Source: Ornithinibacter aureus
GTDB taxonomy: Bacteria; Actinomycetota; Actinomycetes; Actinomycetales; Dermatophilaceae
NCBI RefSeq assembly: GCF_009858245.1
Contig: NZ_VMSB01000001.1
Coordinates: 372,001-436,000 of the forward strand
Direction: 5' to 3'
Length of the DNA: 64,000 nt
Below the pieces are notes generated by a model. It was not told where the DNA came from, made no database searches, and saw only the letters and a list, made by a program, of their open reading frames with translations. Shown here piece by piece: positions 9,577-19,315 of this stretch. The stretch's first letter is position 1; every line of letters starts with the position of its first letter. The position numbers were made by a program, and so were the translations under genes.

Positions 9577-10350
9577 ATGTCCGTGGCCGTGCGCGTCATC
9601 CCCTGCCTCGACGTCGACGACGGTCGTGTCGTCAAGGGCGTCAACTTCGAGAACCTGCGCGACGCCGGTGACCCCGTCGCTCTCGCGCGGCGCTACGGCG
9701 AGCAGGGCGCCGACGAGTTGACCTTCCTCGACGTCACCGCGAGCAGCGGCGACCGCGCGACAATGTTCGACGTCGTCGCCCGCACCGCCGAGGAGGTCTT
9801 CATCCCGCTGACCGTCGGCGGGGGAGTGCGTACCGTAGACGACGTCGACCGCCTGCTGCGGGCTGGGGCCGACAAGGTCGGCGTCAACACCGCGGCCATC
9901 GCCCGCCCCGAGCTCATCGCCGAGACCGCCGACCGGTTCGGTGCGCAGGTGCTGGTGCTCTCCGCCGACGTGCGTCGTCGACGTGACGACCACGGGATGC
10001 CGTCGGGCGGCTTCGAGGTCACCACCCACGGGGGGCGCACGCGAACCGGCATCGACGCCGTGCAGTGGTGCGTTCGGGCCGCCGAGCTCGGGGCGGGCGA
10101 GATCCTGCTCAACTCGATGGACGCCGACGGCACCAAGGACGGGTTCGACCTCGAGCTGATCCGGCTGGTGCGCGCCGAGGTGACCGTGCCGGTCATCGCC
10201 TCGGGAGGGGCCGGTCGCGTCGAGCACTTCGCCCCCGCAGTGCGGGCCGGGGCGGATGCCGTGCTCGCCGCCAGCGTCTTCCACTTCGGTGAACTGACCA
10301 TCGGTCAGGTCAAGGACGCCCTTCGCGCCGACGGCCTGCCCGTGCGCTGA
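9577..10350 (+). CDS. hisF: Imidazole glycerol phosphate synthase, cyclase subunit
   Basis: HisF is the (beta/alpha)8 cyclase of histidine synthesis, working with HisH to make IGP and AICAR from PRFAR and ammonia. The 257-residue protein carries the catalytic Asp12 ([14 protein letters not shown]) and Asp131 ([13 protein letters not shown]), with phosphate-binding GGGVRT and ASGGAGR loops. Its partner hisH is not in the window. A short GC-rich inverted repeat (GCGCCC...GGGCGC, 10351-10368) follows and may terminate it against the convergent next gene. Confidence 0.96.
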   Translation: MSVAVRVIPCLDVDDGRVVKGVNFENLRDAGDPVALARRYGEQGADELTFLDVTASSGDRATMFDVVARTAEEVFIPLTVGGGVRTVDDVDRLLRAGADKVGVNTAAIARPELIAETADRFGAQVLVLSADVRRRRDDHGMPSGGFEVTTHGGRTRTGIDAVQWCVRAAELGAGEILLNSMDADGTKDGFDLELIRLVRAEVTVPVIASGGAGRVEHFAPAVRAGADAVLAASVFHFGELTIGQVKDALRADGLPVR

Positions 10351-10373
10351 GCGCCCCTGCTCGGGCGCGTCGC

Positions 10374-11027
10374 TCAGCTGACGCCGAGCATGGCGGTGCG
10401 CAGGGACTCCACGTCTGCGGGGGTGCCGTCGATGTCGACGGACGCCACGCGGATCCGCCCGTAGGCAAGGAGCAGCAGCTCGACCGGAGCACCCGTCACC
10501 GTGACGACCGGCGCGTCGGGCCCCGCGATGATCGGCTCCGTTGCCGGCGCGACGAGGCGCACACCCACTGGGGAGCGGCGGAACATCAGCCGCGCCGACT
10601 TCCGCAGCGCTGCGTGGACCGCCCGCTCGGTGCGCTCGGGCACCTCCCGGCGCGGGCCGGGCGTGCCGTCACCACGCAGGACGTCCTCGTGGTGCACGAC
10701 GAGCTCGACGGTGTTGACGAGCGCATCGACCCGGTCGATCCGGGTCGGCGACCACCACGGTGGCCCGGAGCGTGCGGTGGCGACCAGCGACTCCCAGTCG
10801 CCTTCGGCCACGGCGCGCTGACCGTCCTCGAGACGCCCGGCCAACGCCGGGAGCCAGATGCCGGGCGCGAGATCGGGGCGGTGCTCACGCACGACGAGGT
10901 GGGCGGCGAGGTCGCGGGCCCGCCACGGGTCGCAGAGAGTGGGCGCGTCCGGACCGAGCTCGAGGAAGGTGTCGCACAGGGCCTCGCGCTCGGCCTGCAC
11001 CACCGGCACACGTGTTGTCGACGTCAT
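10374..11027 (-). CDS. TIGR03085-type metal-binding protein (mycothiol isomerase superfamily)
   Basis: This 217-residue protein of the DinB/maleylpyruvate-isomerase superfamily has an ERxALCDTFLELGPDAPTLC opening, a LAAHLVVREHRPD helix and a VVHHEDVLRG motif supplying the expected His metal ligands, as in TIGR03085 proteins of actinobacteria. The superfamily uses metal and often mycothiol; the reaction is unknown. I chose ATG 11027 because it gives the family's N-terminus (MTSTTRVPVVQAERE); an upstream in-frame start at 11153 would run through a long inverted repeat. Confidence 0.75.
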   Translation of the reverse strand: MTSTTRVPVVQAEREALCDTFLELGPDAPTLCDPWRARDLAAHLVVREHRPDLAPGIWLPALAGRLEDGQRAVAEGDWESLVATARSGPPWWSPTRIDRVDALVNTVELVVHHEDVLRGDGTPGPRREVPERTERAVHAALRKSARLMFRRSPVGVRLVAPATEPIIAGPDAPVVTVTGAPVELLLLAYGRIRVASVDIDGTPADVESLRTAMLGVS

Positions 11028-11092
11028 GCCGGCCATTGTCGACCACGATCCTGCATCCCCGGTGCCTTGAGGGCGCTCCGGTGTCGCTGGGT

Positions 11093-11162
11093 GCAGGTCG
11101 AGCGAGCGCAACATGCCGTGCGGAGGGAACGGGCTTCGGCGTGTTGCGCTCACTCGACCTGC
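11093..11162. repeat. Long imperfect inverted repeat upstream of hisI
   Basis: The arms at 11093-11118 and 11137-11162 are complementary over 26 bp with about two mismatches, around an 18-nt loop. The outer 21 bp match at 20 positions. It sits in the 232-bp divergent gap between the TIGR03085-type gene and hisI. It has no T-tract and is far larger than an ordinary operator. It could be an operator, a REP-like element or a structured RNA leader. Confidence 0.75.
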
Positions 11163-11259
11163 GGCGCCGTCAAAGACCGCAACGCCCGGATGCCGTGCGC
11201 ACCGGTCCGCGGGTCGGCCCCCGAACCGGGTCGCTCACCACCCACGGCAGAATGAGGGC

Positions 11260-11628
11260 GTGTCCACCGACCCAACCCTCGACCCCGCCATCGCCGCCCG
11301 CCTCAAGCGCGACGCCGACGGACTCGTCGCAGCGATCGTCCAGCAGCACGACACCGGTGAGGTGCTCATGCTCGGATGGATGGACGACGAGGCCCTGCAC
11401 CGCACCCTGACGCAGGGTCGGGTCACGTTCTGGTCGCGCAGCCGCCGCGAGTACTGGCGCAAGGGAGACACCTCCGGTCACGTCCAGCACGTCCGATCGG
11501 TCGCCCTGGACTGCGACGGCGACGCACTCCTCGTGCGCGTCGACCAGGTCGGCGCGGCCTGCCACACTGGGGACCACACGTGTTTCGACGCCGCGGACCT
11601 CGGTGCCGTGGTCGGGGACGGCGCGTGA
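11260..11628 (+). CDS. hisI: Phosphoribosyl-AMP cyclohydrolase
   Basis: HisI opens the adenine ring of phosphoribosyl-AMP in the third step of histidine synthesis. The 122-residue protein has [15 protein letters not shown], the [14 protein letters not shown] substrate segment, DCDGDALL metal residues and the terminal CHTGDHTCF cysteine/histidine cluster. GTG 11260 follows a CAGAAT box by 6 nt, so the message may be leaderless. trpE starts inside the hisI stop codon, linking histidine and tryptophan synthesis in one transcript. Confidence 0.95.
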   Translation: MSTDPTLDPAIAARLKRDADGLVAAIVQQHDTGEVLMLGWMDDEALHRTLTQGRVTFWSRSRREYWRKGDTSGHVQHVRSVALDCDGDALLVRVDQVGAACHTGDHTCFDAADLGAVVGDGA

Positions 11629-13208
11629 GCACGGCATCCGAGAGCGGTTCCGCCGACCGCGCGACGACCCCGGACCTCGCCTACGGCCAGACCTGGCCCA
11701 ACCTCGACGTCTTCGGGGTACTCGCCCGCGACCGCCGGGTGATCCCCGTCGTGCGCCGCCTCATGGGGGACGCAGAGACCCCGGTGGGCGTCTACCGCAA
11801 GCTCGCGGGAGACCGGCCGGGCACCTTCCTCCTGGAATCCGCCGAGCACGGCGGGGTGTGGTCGCGCTGGTCGATCGTCGGTGCCGCGAGCCGGGCCACG
11901 CTCACCGAGCGCGACGGGCAGGCCCACTGGATCGGCGAACCCCCCGTCGGCGTGCCGACCTCGGGCCTGGCCACCGACGCCCTGGCCGAGACCATGCGGG
12001 CGCTCGCGACCGAGCCGATCGCGGGACTGCCGCCCCTGACCGGGGGCATGGTCGGCGCCATCACCTACGACGCCGTGCGTCGCTGGGAGCGCGTGCCCGC
12101 CACCGCCCCTGACGAGCTCGACCTGCCCGAGCTGGCCCTCATGCTCGCGACCGACCTGGCGGTGCTCGACCACGCCGACGGCTCGATCCTGCTCGTCGCC
12201 AACGCCATCAACTACGACGGCAGCGACGACCGCGTCGACCAGGCGTGGACGGATGCCGTGGCACGGCTGGACGACATGACGCGTGCTCTCGCGGCCCCCG
12301 CGCCCAGCACGGTCGCCGTCGTCGAGACGGCATCGGTGGACGCGACGATGACCACGGTCTCCTCGAACACCACCCGTGAGCGCTACGAGGAGGTGGTCGA
12401 GCTCGCCAAGGAGGACATCCGCGCCGGCGAGGTCTTCCAGGTCGTGCTCTCACAGCGGTTCAGCCTCGACTGCCCGGCCGACCCGCTCGACGTCTACCGG
12501 GCCCTGCGCGCCAGCAACCCCAGCCCGTACATGTACCTCTTCCGCCTGCCGCACCCCGACGGATCCTCGTACGCCGTCGTCGGCAGCAGCCCCGAGGCCC
12601 TCGTGCGGGTCACCGGCGACCGGGCGATCACCCACCCGATCGCCGGATCGCGCCCGCGCGGCAAGACCCCCGAGGACGACGTGCGCCTGGCCGACGAGCT
12701 GCTCGCCGACCCCAAGGAGCGCTCCGAGCACGTCATGCTCGTCGACCTCGGCCGCAACGACCTCCAGCGGGTCTGCCGCCCCGGCACGGTCGACGTCGTC
12801 GAGTTCATGGACGTGCGGCGCTACAGCCACGTCATGCACATCGAGTCCACCGTCGTGGGGGACACCCGCCCGGGGGTCAGCGCCTACGACGTTTTGGTGT
12901 CGACCTTCCCCGCCGGCACCCTCTCGGGCGCGCCGAAGCCGCGCGCCCTGGCCCTCATCGAGCAGTACGAACCGTCGCGGCGCGGCGTCTACGGCGGCGT
13001 CGTCGGCTACCTCGACTTCCATGGTGACCTCGACATGGCCATCGCCATCCGCACGGCCGTCGTCAAGGACGGTGTCGCGCACGTGCAGGCCGGCGCCGGC
13101 ATCGTGGCCGACTCGGTACCGGCCCGCGAGCACGAGGAGTGCGTCCACAAGGCGACCGCGGCCCTGCGCGCGGTCGCGACGGCCGCGGCGATGCGGACCG
13201 TGACATGA
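11625..13208 (+). CDS. trpE: Anthranilate synthase component I
   Basis: TrpE makes anthranilate from chorismate with ammonia from a glutaminase partner (trpG is not in this window). The 527-residue protein has the LLES tryptophan-feedback motif at residues 69-72, then the chorismate-binding domain with [25 protein letters not shown] and [13 protein letters not shown] retained LLES motif suggests feedback inhibition by tryptophan. GTG 11625 overlaps the hisI stop by 4 nt, and the next gene overlaps its own stop. Confidence 0.96.
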   Translation: MSTASESGSADRATTPDLAYGQTWPNLDVFGVLARDRRVIPVVRRLMGDAETPVGVYRKLAGDRPGTFLLESAEHGGVWSRWSIVGAASRATLTERDGQAHWIGEPPVGVPTSGLATDALAETMRALATEPIAGLPPLTGGMVGAITYDAVRRWERVPATAPDELDLPELALMLATDLAVLDHADGSILLVANAINYDGSDDRVDQAWTDAVARLDDMTRALAAPAPSTVAVVETASVDATMTTVSSNTTRERYEEVVELAKEDIRAGEVFQVVLSQRFSLDCPADPLDVYRALRASNPSPYMYLFRLPHPDGSSYAVVGSSPEALVRVTGDRAITHPIAGSRPRGKTPEDDVRLADELLADPKERSEHVMLVDLGRNDLQRVCRPGTVDVVEFMDVRRYSHVMHIESTVVGDTRPGVSAYDVLVSTFPAGTLSGAPKPRALALIEQYEPSRRGVYGGVVGYLDFHGDLDMAIAIRTAVVKDGVAHVQAGAGIVADSVPAREHEECVHKATAALRAVATAAAMRTVT

Positions 13209-13807
13209 GCCGGCTGTCCAGCAAGGGCGCCGTCGCCCTGCTCGCCCTGCTCGGCGCCGGGGGTCTGCTCGTCAGCGGCTTCCGCCCGTGGGTGACCGGG
13301 GCCGTCGACGACGCCGTCCTCGGGGCGACCCGGATCAGCGCCACCGGCGCGGAGGTGGCCCCCGGCCTGAGCGCCGTCGCGCTGTCCATCGCGGCCGCGG
13401 CCATCGCGGCCGTCGCCGCCGGACGCATCGCGCGGGTGGTAGCCCTGGTCGCCTACGCGGCATCCGTCGTCATCGCCGTGCTCCTCACGGCGCGGGTGCT
13501 TGGCGACCCCGAAGCAGTGCTCGGGCCGGTGGCAGCCTCCCGTGTCGGCCGCACCGGCAGCATCGAGAACGTCGCCGACCCGACGGTGTGGCCCTGGGTG
13601 GCCCTGGCCGCGTGCGCCGTGGCGCTCCTGGGCCTGGTCGGTGCCGTCCTCGGCCTGCGGGTCTGGGGTGGGCCGTCCTCGCGCTACGAGGTGGCGGATG
13701 CCGGTGCCCCCGTCGCCGGTCCGCGCGGCGAGCGCGTGGCGAGCGCCTGGGACGAGCTGAGTGCAGGGCGCGACCCCACCGATGTGGGCCCCGACCCGCG
13801 GACCTGA
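13205..13807 (+). CDS. Trp-operon-associated membrane protein
   Basis: This 200-residue protein has four hydrophobic segments (about residues 8-28, 50-70, 75-95 and 125-150) with a GFRPWVTG sequence after the first. It matches the conserved actinobacterial family found between trpE and trpC (TIGR02234 type, like Rv1610). Its function is unknown; placement suggests a membrane role linked to aromatic amino acid metabolism. ATG 13205 overlaps the trpE stop (ATGA). Confidence 0.85.
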   Translation: MSRLSSKGAVALLALLGAGGLLVSGFRPWVTGAVDDAVLGATRISATGAEVAPGLSAVALSIAAAAIAAVAAGRIARVVALVAYAASVVIAVLLTARVLGDPEAVLGPVAASRVGRTGSIENVADPTVWPWVALAACAVALLGLVGAVLGLRVWGGPSSRYEVADAGAPVAGPRGERVASAWDELSAGRDPTDVGPDPRT

Positions 13808-13876
13808 CAGAATCACCGGAGAGCCACCGGGCCCCGGTTGTGGGCCCCGCACGAACCTCGCACGAATGGAGACGAC

Positions 13877-14104
13877 ATGGACGAGCACGAGGACCACGGG
13901 CACAGCGTCGCCGCCTGGACGGCTGTGATCATCTGCATCATCGCGTCGGCGATCATGTCGCTCGCGGTGGTGTTCCCGAACGTCTGGCTGTTCGTCGGCG
14001 GTGTCGTCCTGGCCGTCGTCGGTGTCGTCGCGGGGAAGGTGCTGTCCATGGCGGGCTACGGCGCCGCCGCGCGCGACCCCGAACAGGCACCCTCGATCCA
14101 CTGA
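13877..14104 (+). CDS. Small HGxxPAAWT-type two-helix membrane protein
   Basis: This 75-residue protein starts at ATG 13877. A short acidic/His-rich N-terminus ([14 protein letters not shown]) precedes two hydrophobic helices (about 14-32 and 38-56). It resembles the small HGxxPAAW-family protein that sits before trpC in many Micrococcales. No function is known. It follows a 69-nt gap after the membrane protein gene and overlaps trpC by one base (TGATG). Confidence 0.75.
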   Translation: MDEHEDHGHSVAAWTAVIICIIASAIMSLAVVFPNVWLFVGGVVLAVVGVVAGKVLSMAGYGAAARDPEQAPSIH

Positions 14105-14928
14105 TGGGTGACGCCACCGCGGGCACGGTCCTCGACGCGATCATCGCGGGGGTGCGTGAGGACCTCGCCGTTCGTGAGGCGGCTCGTCCGCAGGGTGACG
14201 TGGAGCGTGACGCCCTGGCCACACCGCCAGCCCTGGACGCCGAGGAGGCCCTGCGCCGACCCGGTCTGTCCCTGATCGCCGAGGTCAAGCGGGCCAGCCC
14301 GAGCAAGGGTGAGCTCTCGGACATCCCCGACCCGGCGGCGCTGGCCGCTGCCTACCAGGCCGGGGGCGCCAGCGTCGTCTCGGTGCTCACCGAGGCACGC
14401 CGGTTCGGTGGCAGCCTCGCCGACCTCGATGCCGTGCGCGCAGCGGTCACGATCCCGGTGCTGCGCAAGGACTTCGTCGTCACCGACTACCAGGTGTGGG
14501 AGGCCCGCGCCCACGGTGCCGACGTCGTCCTGCTCATCGTCGCCGCCCTCAGCGACGAGCAGCTGACGGCCCTGCTCTCACGGGTGCGCGAGCTCGGGAT
14601 GACGGCCCTGGTCGAGGTGCACGACGAGGCCGAGACCCAGCGGGCCGTCGATGCCGGCGCCAGCGTCATCGGCGTCAACGCCCGCAACCTCAAGACGTTG
14701 GACATCCACCCCGAGACGTTCTCGCGGCTCGTCCCCCTGATCCCTCCCGGCTGTGTCACCGTGGCCGAGTCCGGGATCGCCGACGCCGCCGACGCCGGCG
14801 CCTACGCCCGCCAGGGCGCGGACGCCGTGCTGGTCGGTGAGGCGCTCGTGCGCACCGGAGACCCGCGCGGTGGTGCCGCCGCGATGGTCGCGGCGGGCGC
14901 CATCACCGACCGAGAGGCCCAGCAGTGA
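14104..14928 (+). CDS. trpC: Indole-3-glycerol phosphate synthase
   Basis: TrpC closes the indole ring. This 274-residue single-domain (beta/alpha)8 enzyme has [13 protein letters not shown] (catalytic Lys and Glu), [37 protein letters not shown] and the phosphate-binding VAESGI. ATG 14104 shares its A with the preceding stop. It is not fused to TrpF, as is usual for actinobacteria. Confidence 0.96.
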   Translation: MGDATAGTVLDAIIAGVREDLAVREAARPQGDVERDALATPPALDAEEALRRPGLSLIAEVKRASPSKGELSDIPDPAALAAAYQAGGASVVSVLTEARRFGGSLADLDAVRAAVTIPVLRKDFVVTDYQVWEARAHGADVVLLIVAALSDEQLTALLSRVRELGMTALVEVHDEAETQRAVDAGASVIGVNARNLKTLDIHPETFSRLVPLIPPGCVTVAESGIADAADAGAYARQGADAVLVGEALVRTGDPRGGAAAMVAAGAITDREAQQ

Positions 14929-16169
14929 GCGACACCCAGACCGACGACGGCATCCGCGACCTCACCCCGCACGAGCTGCCCCGACCGGGCCGGTTCGGCG
15001 AGTTCGGTGGTCGCTACGTCCCCGAGGCGCTGGTCCCGGCGCTCGACCAGCTCGACGAGGCCCGCCAGAAGGCGGCCGTGGACCCCGAGTTCCAGGCCGA
15101 GCTGGCTCGCCTGCACGCGACCTACACCGGGCGACCGAGCATCATCACCGAGGTCCCGCGGTTCGCGGCGCACTGTGGCGGGGCACGGGTCATCCTCAAG
15201 CGCGAGGACCTCAACCACACCGGGTCCCACAAGATCAACAACGTCCTCGGGCAGGCCCTGCTGACCAAGCGGATGGGCAAGACCCGGGTCATCGCCGAGA
15301 CCGGCGCCGGGCAGCACGGTGTCGCCACGGCCACGGCCGCAGCCCTGCTCGGCCTGGAGTGCACCGTCTACATGGGCAAGGTCGACACCGAGCGCCAGGC
15401 CCTCAACGTTGCCCGCATGCGCATCCTCGGGGCCGAGGTCGTCGCCGTCGAGCACGGCAGCGCCACGCTGAAGGACGCCATCAACGAGGCGCTGCGTGAC
15501 TGGGTCACCAACGTCCAGAACACGCACTACCTCATCGGCACCGTCACCGGCCCGCACCCGTTCCCCGAGATGGTGCGCGACTTCCACAAGATCATCGGCG
15601 AGGAGGCCCGCGCGCAGGTGCTCGACCTCACCGGGCGCCTGCCGGACGCCGTGATCGCGTGCGTCGGCGGCGGGTCGAACGCCATGGGCATCTTCCACCG
15701 CTTCATCGAGGATGGCGGGGTGCGCCTGATCGGGATCGAGGCCGGGGGAGAGGGCATCGAGTCCGGGCGGCACGCCGCCCGCTTCGCGTCGGCGTCACCC
15801 GGGGTGCTGCACGGCGCGATGAGCTACGTCATGCAGGACGAGGACGGCCAGACCGTGGAGTCGCACTCGATCTCCGCCGGGCTGGACTACCCGAGCGTGG
15901 GGCCGGAGCACTCGTTCCTGCGCGACAGCGGGCGGGCCGAGTACCGCTACGCCACCGACGACACGGTCATGGAGGCGTTCTCGCTGCTCAGCCGCACCGA
16001 GGGCATCATCCCGGCCATCGAGTCCGCGCACGCACTCGTCGGGGCGATGGAGGTGGGCCGGGAGCTCGGGCCTGACGCGCTGCTGCTCGTCAACCTCTCC
16101 GGCCGTGGGGACAAGGACATGGAGACCGCGGCCCGGTACTTCGGGCTGCTCCACGGGGGGACGGCATGA
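14925..16169 (+). CDS. trpB: Tryptophan synthase beta chain
   Basis: TrpB makes tryptophan from indole and serine. The 414-residue protein has the PLP lysine in [10 protein letters not shown] (Lys103), [13 protein letters not shown], and the PLP-phosphate loop [13 protein letters not shown] 14925 overlaps the trpC stop by 4 nt. The N-terminus continues into the family-typical [15 protein letters not shown]. Confidence 0.97.
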   Translation: MSDTQTDDGIRDLTPHELPRPGRFGEFGGRYVPEALVPALDQLDEARQKAAVDPEFQAELARLHATYTGRPSIITEVPRFAAHCGGARVILKREDLNHTGSHKINNVLGQALLTKRMGKTRVIAETGAGQHGVATATAAALLGLECTVYMGKVDTERQALNVARMRILGAEVVAVEHGSATLKDAINEALRDWVTNVQNTHYLIGTVTGPHPFPEMVRDFHKIIGEEARAQVLDLTGRLPDAVIACVGGGSNAMGIFHRFIEDGGVRLIGIEAGGEGIESGRHAARFASASPGVLHGAMSYVMQDEDGQTVESHSISAGLDYPSVGPEHSFLRDSGRAEYRYATDDTVMEAFSLLSRTEGIIPAIESAHALVGAMEVGRELGPDALLLVNLSGRGDKDMETAARYFGLLHGGTA

Positions 16170-16984
16170 GCAGCACGGTCGTGAACGGTGTCGGTGAGAT
16201 CCTTCAGCGCTGCCGAGAGGAGGGGCGCGCGGCCCTCGTCGGCTACCTGCCGGTGGGCTTCCCCACCGTCGAGGGGTCGCTGCAGGCGATGCGCGTGCTC
16301 GTGGAGGCCGGCTGCGACATCGTCGAGGTCGGCGTGCCGTACAGCGACCCCCTCATGGACGGCCCGGTCATCCAGCACGCGGCGAGCACCGCGCTCGCCG
16401 GCGGGGCCCGCGTCGACGACGTCTTCCGCGCCACGCAGGCGGTCCGGGATGCCGGCGGGTCTGCCCTGGTCATGACGTACTGGAACCTCGTGCTGAGGCG
16501 CGGGGTGGAGCGCTTCGCCGCCGACCTGGCAGCCTCCGGCGGGTCCGGTCTGATCACGCCCGACCTCATCCCCGACGAGGGCGGGGAGTGGATCGCCGCG
16601 AGCGATGCCCACGGGCTCGACCGGGTCTTCCTCGTCGCGCCGTCGTCCACGCCCGAGCGGCTCAGCGCCGTCACCAGCGCCTGCCGCGGCTTCGTCTACG
16701 CCGCATCCACGATGGGCGTCACCGGTGCCCGGGCGAGCGTGGACTCCGACGCCCGGGGGCTCGTGGAGCGCACCCGGGCGGTGACAGACCTGCCGGTCTG
16801 CGTGGGGCTCGGTGTCTCCACCGGGGCCCAGGCCGCCGAGCTCGCCGCGTACGCCGACGGAGTCATCGTCGGCTCGGCCCTGGTCCGCACCCTCACCGGG
16901 CCGGGGGAACTCGCTGACCGGCTCGAGGCGTTGCGTGCTCTGACGAACGAACTGGCTGATGGTGTGAGGGGTGGTCGCGGATGA
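16166..16984 (+). CDS. trpA: Tryptophan synthase alpha chain
   Basis: TrpA cleaves indole-3-glycerol phosphate and channels indole to TrpB. The 272-residue barrel has the catalytic Glu54 and Asp65 ([15 protein letters not shown]), the VTGARASV phosphate-loop segment and [12 protein letters not shown] 16166 overlaps trpB (ATGA), and the next gene starts within its own stop codon, so a redox module is cotranscribed with trpBA. Confidence 0.96.
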   Translation: MSSTVVNGVGEILQRCREEGRAALVGYLPVGFPTVEGSLQAMRVLVEAGCDIVEVGVPYSDPLMDGPVIQHAASTALAGGARVDDVFRATQAVRDAGGSALVMTYWNLVLRRGVERFAADLAASGGSGLITPDLIPDEGGEWIAASDAHGLDRVFLVAPSSTPERLSAVTSACRGFVYAASTMGVTGARASVDSDARGLVERTRAVTDLPVCVGLGVSTGAQAAELAAYADGVIVGSALVRTLTGPGELADRLEALRALTNELADGVRGGRG

Positions 16985-17493
16985 GCACGACCATCGACCC
17001 CACCCTCCACGAGGTGTCGCCGGCGCCCGAGCGCGGTGAGCGGCTCAAGGACGTCATCGGCCTGGTGGCCCGCCTCTTCCTGGGTGCCGTCCTGATCTAC
17101 GCCGGCGCCGTCAAGGTGGGCAAGCCGCTGACGTCCGAGCGCGCGGTGCAGGCATTCGAGATCTTCCCCATGGAACTCGCCGGCTACATCGGCCTGGCCC
17201 TGCCCTTCGTCGAGATCCTGCTGGGCGCGCTGCTCATCCTGGGCCTGTTCACCCGGCCGGTGGCCATCATCTCGACGCTGCTCATGATCGCCTTCATCAT
17301 CGGCATCGCGCAGGCGTGGGCCCGGGGCCTGACCATCGACTGCGGGTGCTTCGGTGGTGGCGGGCAGGTCGCCCCGGGTGAGACGAAGTACGGCACCGAC
17401 ATCGCCCGTGATGCGACCTTCGCCCTTGCCGGGGCCTGGCTGTGGTGGCGCCCGCGCACCCTGGCCTCCCTTGACCGTCTGCTGTTCCGCTAA
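16981..17493 (+). CDS. MauE/DoxX-like membrane redox protein
   Basis: This 170-residue protein has four hydrophobic segments (about 27-45, 67-90, 95-112 and 140-155) of the MauE/DoxX fold and a Cys pair in TIDCGCFGGGG (Cys121, Cys123). MauE-type proteins are thought to pass electrons between membrane and extracytoplasmic thiols. The next gene encodes a membrane-anchored DsbA-like protein, so this is probably its oxidant or reductant partner (inference). It overlaps trpA by 4 nt. Confidence 0.8.
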   Translation: MSTTIDPTLHEVSPAPERGERLKDVIGLVARLFLGAVLIYAGAVKVGKPLTSERAVQAFEIFPMELAGYIGLALPFVEILLGALLILGLFTRPVAIISTLLMIAFIIGIAQAWARGLTIDCGCFGGGGQVAPGETKYGTDIARDATFALAGAWLWWRPRTLASLDRLLFR

Positions 17494-17514
17494 ACCACGA
17501 GGAGATTGACCACC

Positions 17515-18324
17515 ATGGCGAAGAACTCCGCCAAGGCCCCGGATCGGGGCGCCGCATCCGCGCGCCAGGCGAAGATCCAGGCTGCCCAGAAGTCCGCCGG
17601 GGGAGGGGCGAACAAGATCGTCGTCGCCACGGTCGTCGCGATCGTCGCGATCATCGCCACGGTGGGTGGTGTCGTGTGGAGCCAGATGTCGAAGGAGAAC
17701 GACGTCACCGGTGGAGGCAACGCCCTTCCCGCGGGGGTCAGCGAGCTGGGCCAGGGGTACCCGGCCTTCCAGGACGTCACGCCCGTCGACGGTGCACCCA
17801 CCGTCGACCTCTACGTCGACTACCAGTGCCCTGCGTGCGCGATGTTCGAGGAGGCCTTCGGGCCGACGCTGAGCCAGCAGGCAGCCGACGGCAAGATCAA
17901 GCTCGTCTACCACGTCAAGAACTTCCTCGACGACAACCTCAGGAACGACAGCTCCACGCGCGCCGCGAACGGGGCCTTCTGCGCCTCGGACGCCGGCAAG
18001 TTCCAGGAGTACAGCGACCAGCTCTTCCCCGGCCAGCCTGAGCGCGAGGGTGATGGCTGGACCGACGCCCAGCTCAAGGCGTTCGCCGAGACCGCAGGTG
18101 TGAGCGGCGAGGCCCTGACGACCTGGGAGTCCTGCGTGGCCGCAGGCAAGTACACCGACTACGTGAACTCGGTCGAGAAGCAGTCCTTCGCCGATGGCGT
18201 CAAGGGCACGCCCACGGTCAAGGTGAACGGTGAGGACCTCGACACCAGCACCCTGGTCAACGCCGAGGGAACGGCCTTCGACCCGGCCAAGCTCGTCGCG
18301 GCGCTCGAGGCTGCCGGGAAGTGA
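17515..18324 (+). CDS. Membrane-anchored DsbA-like thioredoxin-fold protein
   Basis: The 269-residue protein has a charged cytoplasmic N-terminus (1-33), one transmembrane helix (about 34-56) and an extracytoplasmic thioredoxin-fold domain with a CPAC active site (Cys105-Cys108) and the cis-Pro loop GTPTVKVNG. It probably catalyses disulphide formation in exported proteins. ATG 17515 has a good Shine-Dalgarno (GAGGAG). An upstream in-frame ATG at 17506 lies inside that site and is less likely. It overlaps lgt by 4 nt. Confidence 0.88.
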   Translation: MAKNSAKAPDRGAASARQAKIQAAQKSAGGGANKIVVATVVAIVAIIATVGGVVWSQMSKENDVTGGGNALPAGVSELGQGYPAFQDVTPVDGAPTVDLYVDYQCPACAMFEEAFGPTLSQQAADGKIKLVYHVKNFLDDNLRNDSSTRAANGAFCASDAGKFQEYSDQLFPGQPEREGDGWTDAQLKAFAETAGVSGEALTTWESCVAAGKYTDYVNSVEKQSFADGVKGTPTVKVNGEDLDTSTLVNAEGTAFDPAKLVAALEAAGK

Positions 18325-19187
18325 TCGCCTCCCTGCCCAGCCCCACGGTCGGGGTGTGGCACCTCGGCCCGCTCCCGCTGCGGATGTATGCCGTGTGCAT
18401 CCTCCTCGGGATCGTGGTCGCCGTGTGGCTCACCGGCCGACGCCTCGTCGATCGGGGCTACGAGGCTGGGCAGGCACTCGACGTCGCTGCGTATGCCGTG
18501 CCGTTCGGCATCGTCGGCGGCCGGATCTACCACGTCATCACCACCCCTGACCCCTACTGGGGTGTGGGCGGAAACCCGGTCGACGCGCTGAAGATCTGGG
18601 AGGGCGGCCTCGGCATCTGGGGCGCGATCGCACTCGGTGCCCTCGGCATCTGGGTCGGGTGCCGACAGGTCGGCATCCGCTTCCTGCCCTTCCTGGATGC
18701 CGCGGTGCCGGGGGTGGCGCTGGCGCAGGCCATCGGCCGCGTCGGCAACTGGTTCAACAACGAGCTGTACGGCGGCCCCACCACGCTGCCGTGGGGGCTG
18801 ACCATCCACGAGTGGGACCAGGGCGCCGGTCGAGCAGTCGAGGACGCCTCGGGCAACCCCGTTGTCCTCGGGGTGTTCCACCCGACGTTCCTGTACGAGA
18901 TGATCTGGCTCGTCATCCTCGCGGTGGCGCTGCTCGTCATCGACAAGCGACGTGCACTGGCCCCGGGTCAGCTCGCCGGGCTGTACGTCGCGGGGTACCC
19001 CGTGGGCCGCATCGTCATCGAGTTCATGCGCACCGACGAGGCCGAGCTGATCCTCGGGGTGCGGCTCAACGTCTGGACGAGCATCATCGTCTTCGCCCTC
19101 GGGGTGTGGATCTACTGGTTCACCGGTCGTCGGGCTGAGCGCAACGCTGTCCCGCAGAGCGAACCCGAATCCCGGAATGTGGGATAG
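18321..19187 (+). CDS. lgt: Prolipoprotein diacylglyceryl transferase
   Basis: Lgt adds diacylglycerol to the lipobox cysteine of exported prolipoproteins. The 288-residue protein has about seven transmembrane helices, the Lgt signature GRVGNWFNNELYG (139-151), HPTFLYE (His187) and an IEFMRTDE segment. GTG 18321 overlaps the DsbA-like gene. Its location after trp genes is conserved in actinobacteria. An octamer inverted pair (18671 and 18695) lies within it. Confidence 0.95.
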   Translation: MIASLPSPTVGVWHLGPLPLRMYAVCILLGIVVAVWLTGRRLVDRGYEAGQALDVAAYAVPFGIVGGRIYHVITTPDPYWGVGGNPVDALKIWEGGLGIWGAIALGALGIWVGCRQVGIRFLPFLDAAVPGVALAQAIGRVGNWFNNELYGGPTTLPWGLTIHEWDQGAGRAVEDASGNPVVLGVFHPTFLYEMIWLVILAVALLVIDKRRALAPGQLAGLYVAGYPVGRIVIEFMRTDEAELILGVRLNVWTSIIVFALGVWIYWFTGRRAERNAVPQSEPESRNVG

Positions 19188-19222
19188 CGAAACTCAAATC
19201 GCAAGACCGCGCCGCCGGGCGA

Positions 19223-19228
19223 TAGTCT
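19223..19228 (+). promoter_or_regulatory. -10 box upstream of gltB
   Basis: TAGTCT matches TANNNT. Transcription would start near 19235, giving an 80-nt leader before gltB. A GTG at 19237 opens a seven-codon mini-ORF ending at 19260, which may or may not be translated. Confidence 0.45.
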
Positions 19229-19315
19229 TCCGGCACGTGGCCAGAGCCGTCCGCGCCTGACCTTGCCGTGCCCGGCCCCTCGAGGGCCCACGACTGAAGA
19301 GGACGGTGATGCGAC

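Noticed and set aside
11041-11260. A trp or his attenuator leader before hisI
   Set aside because: The long inverted repeat has no run of His or Trp codons nearby and no T-tract.
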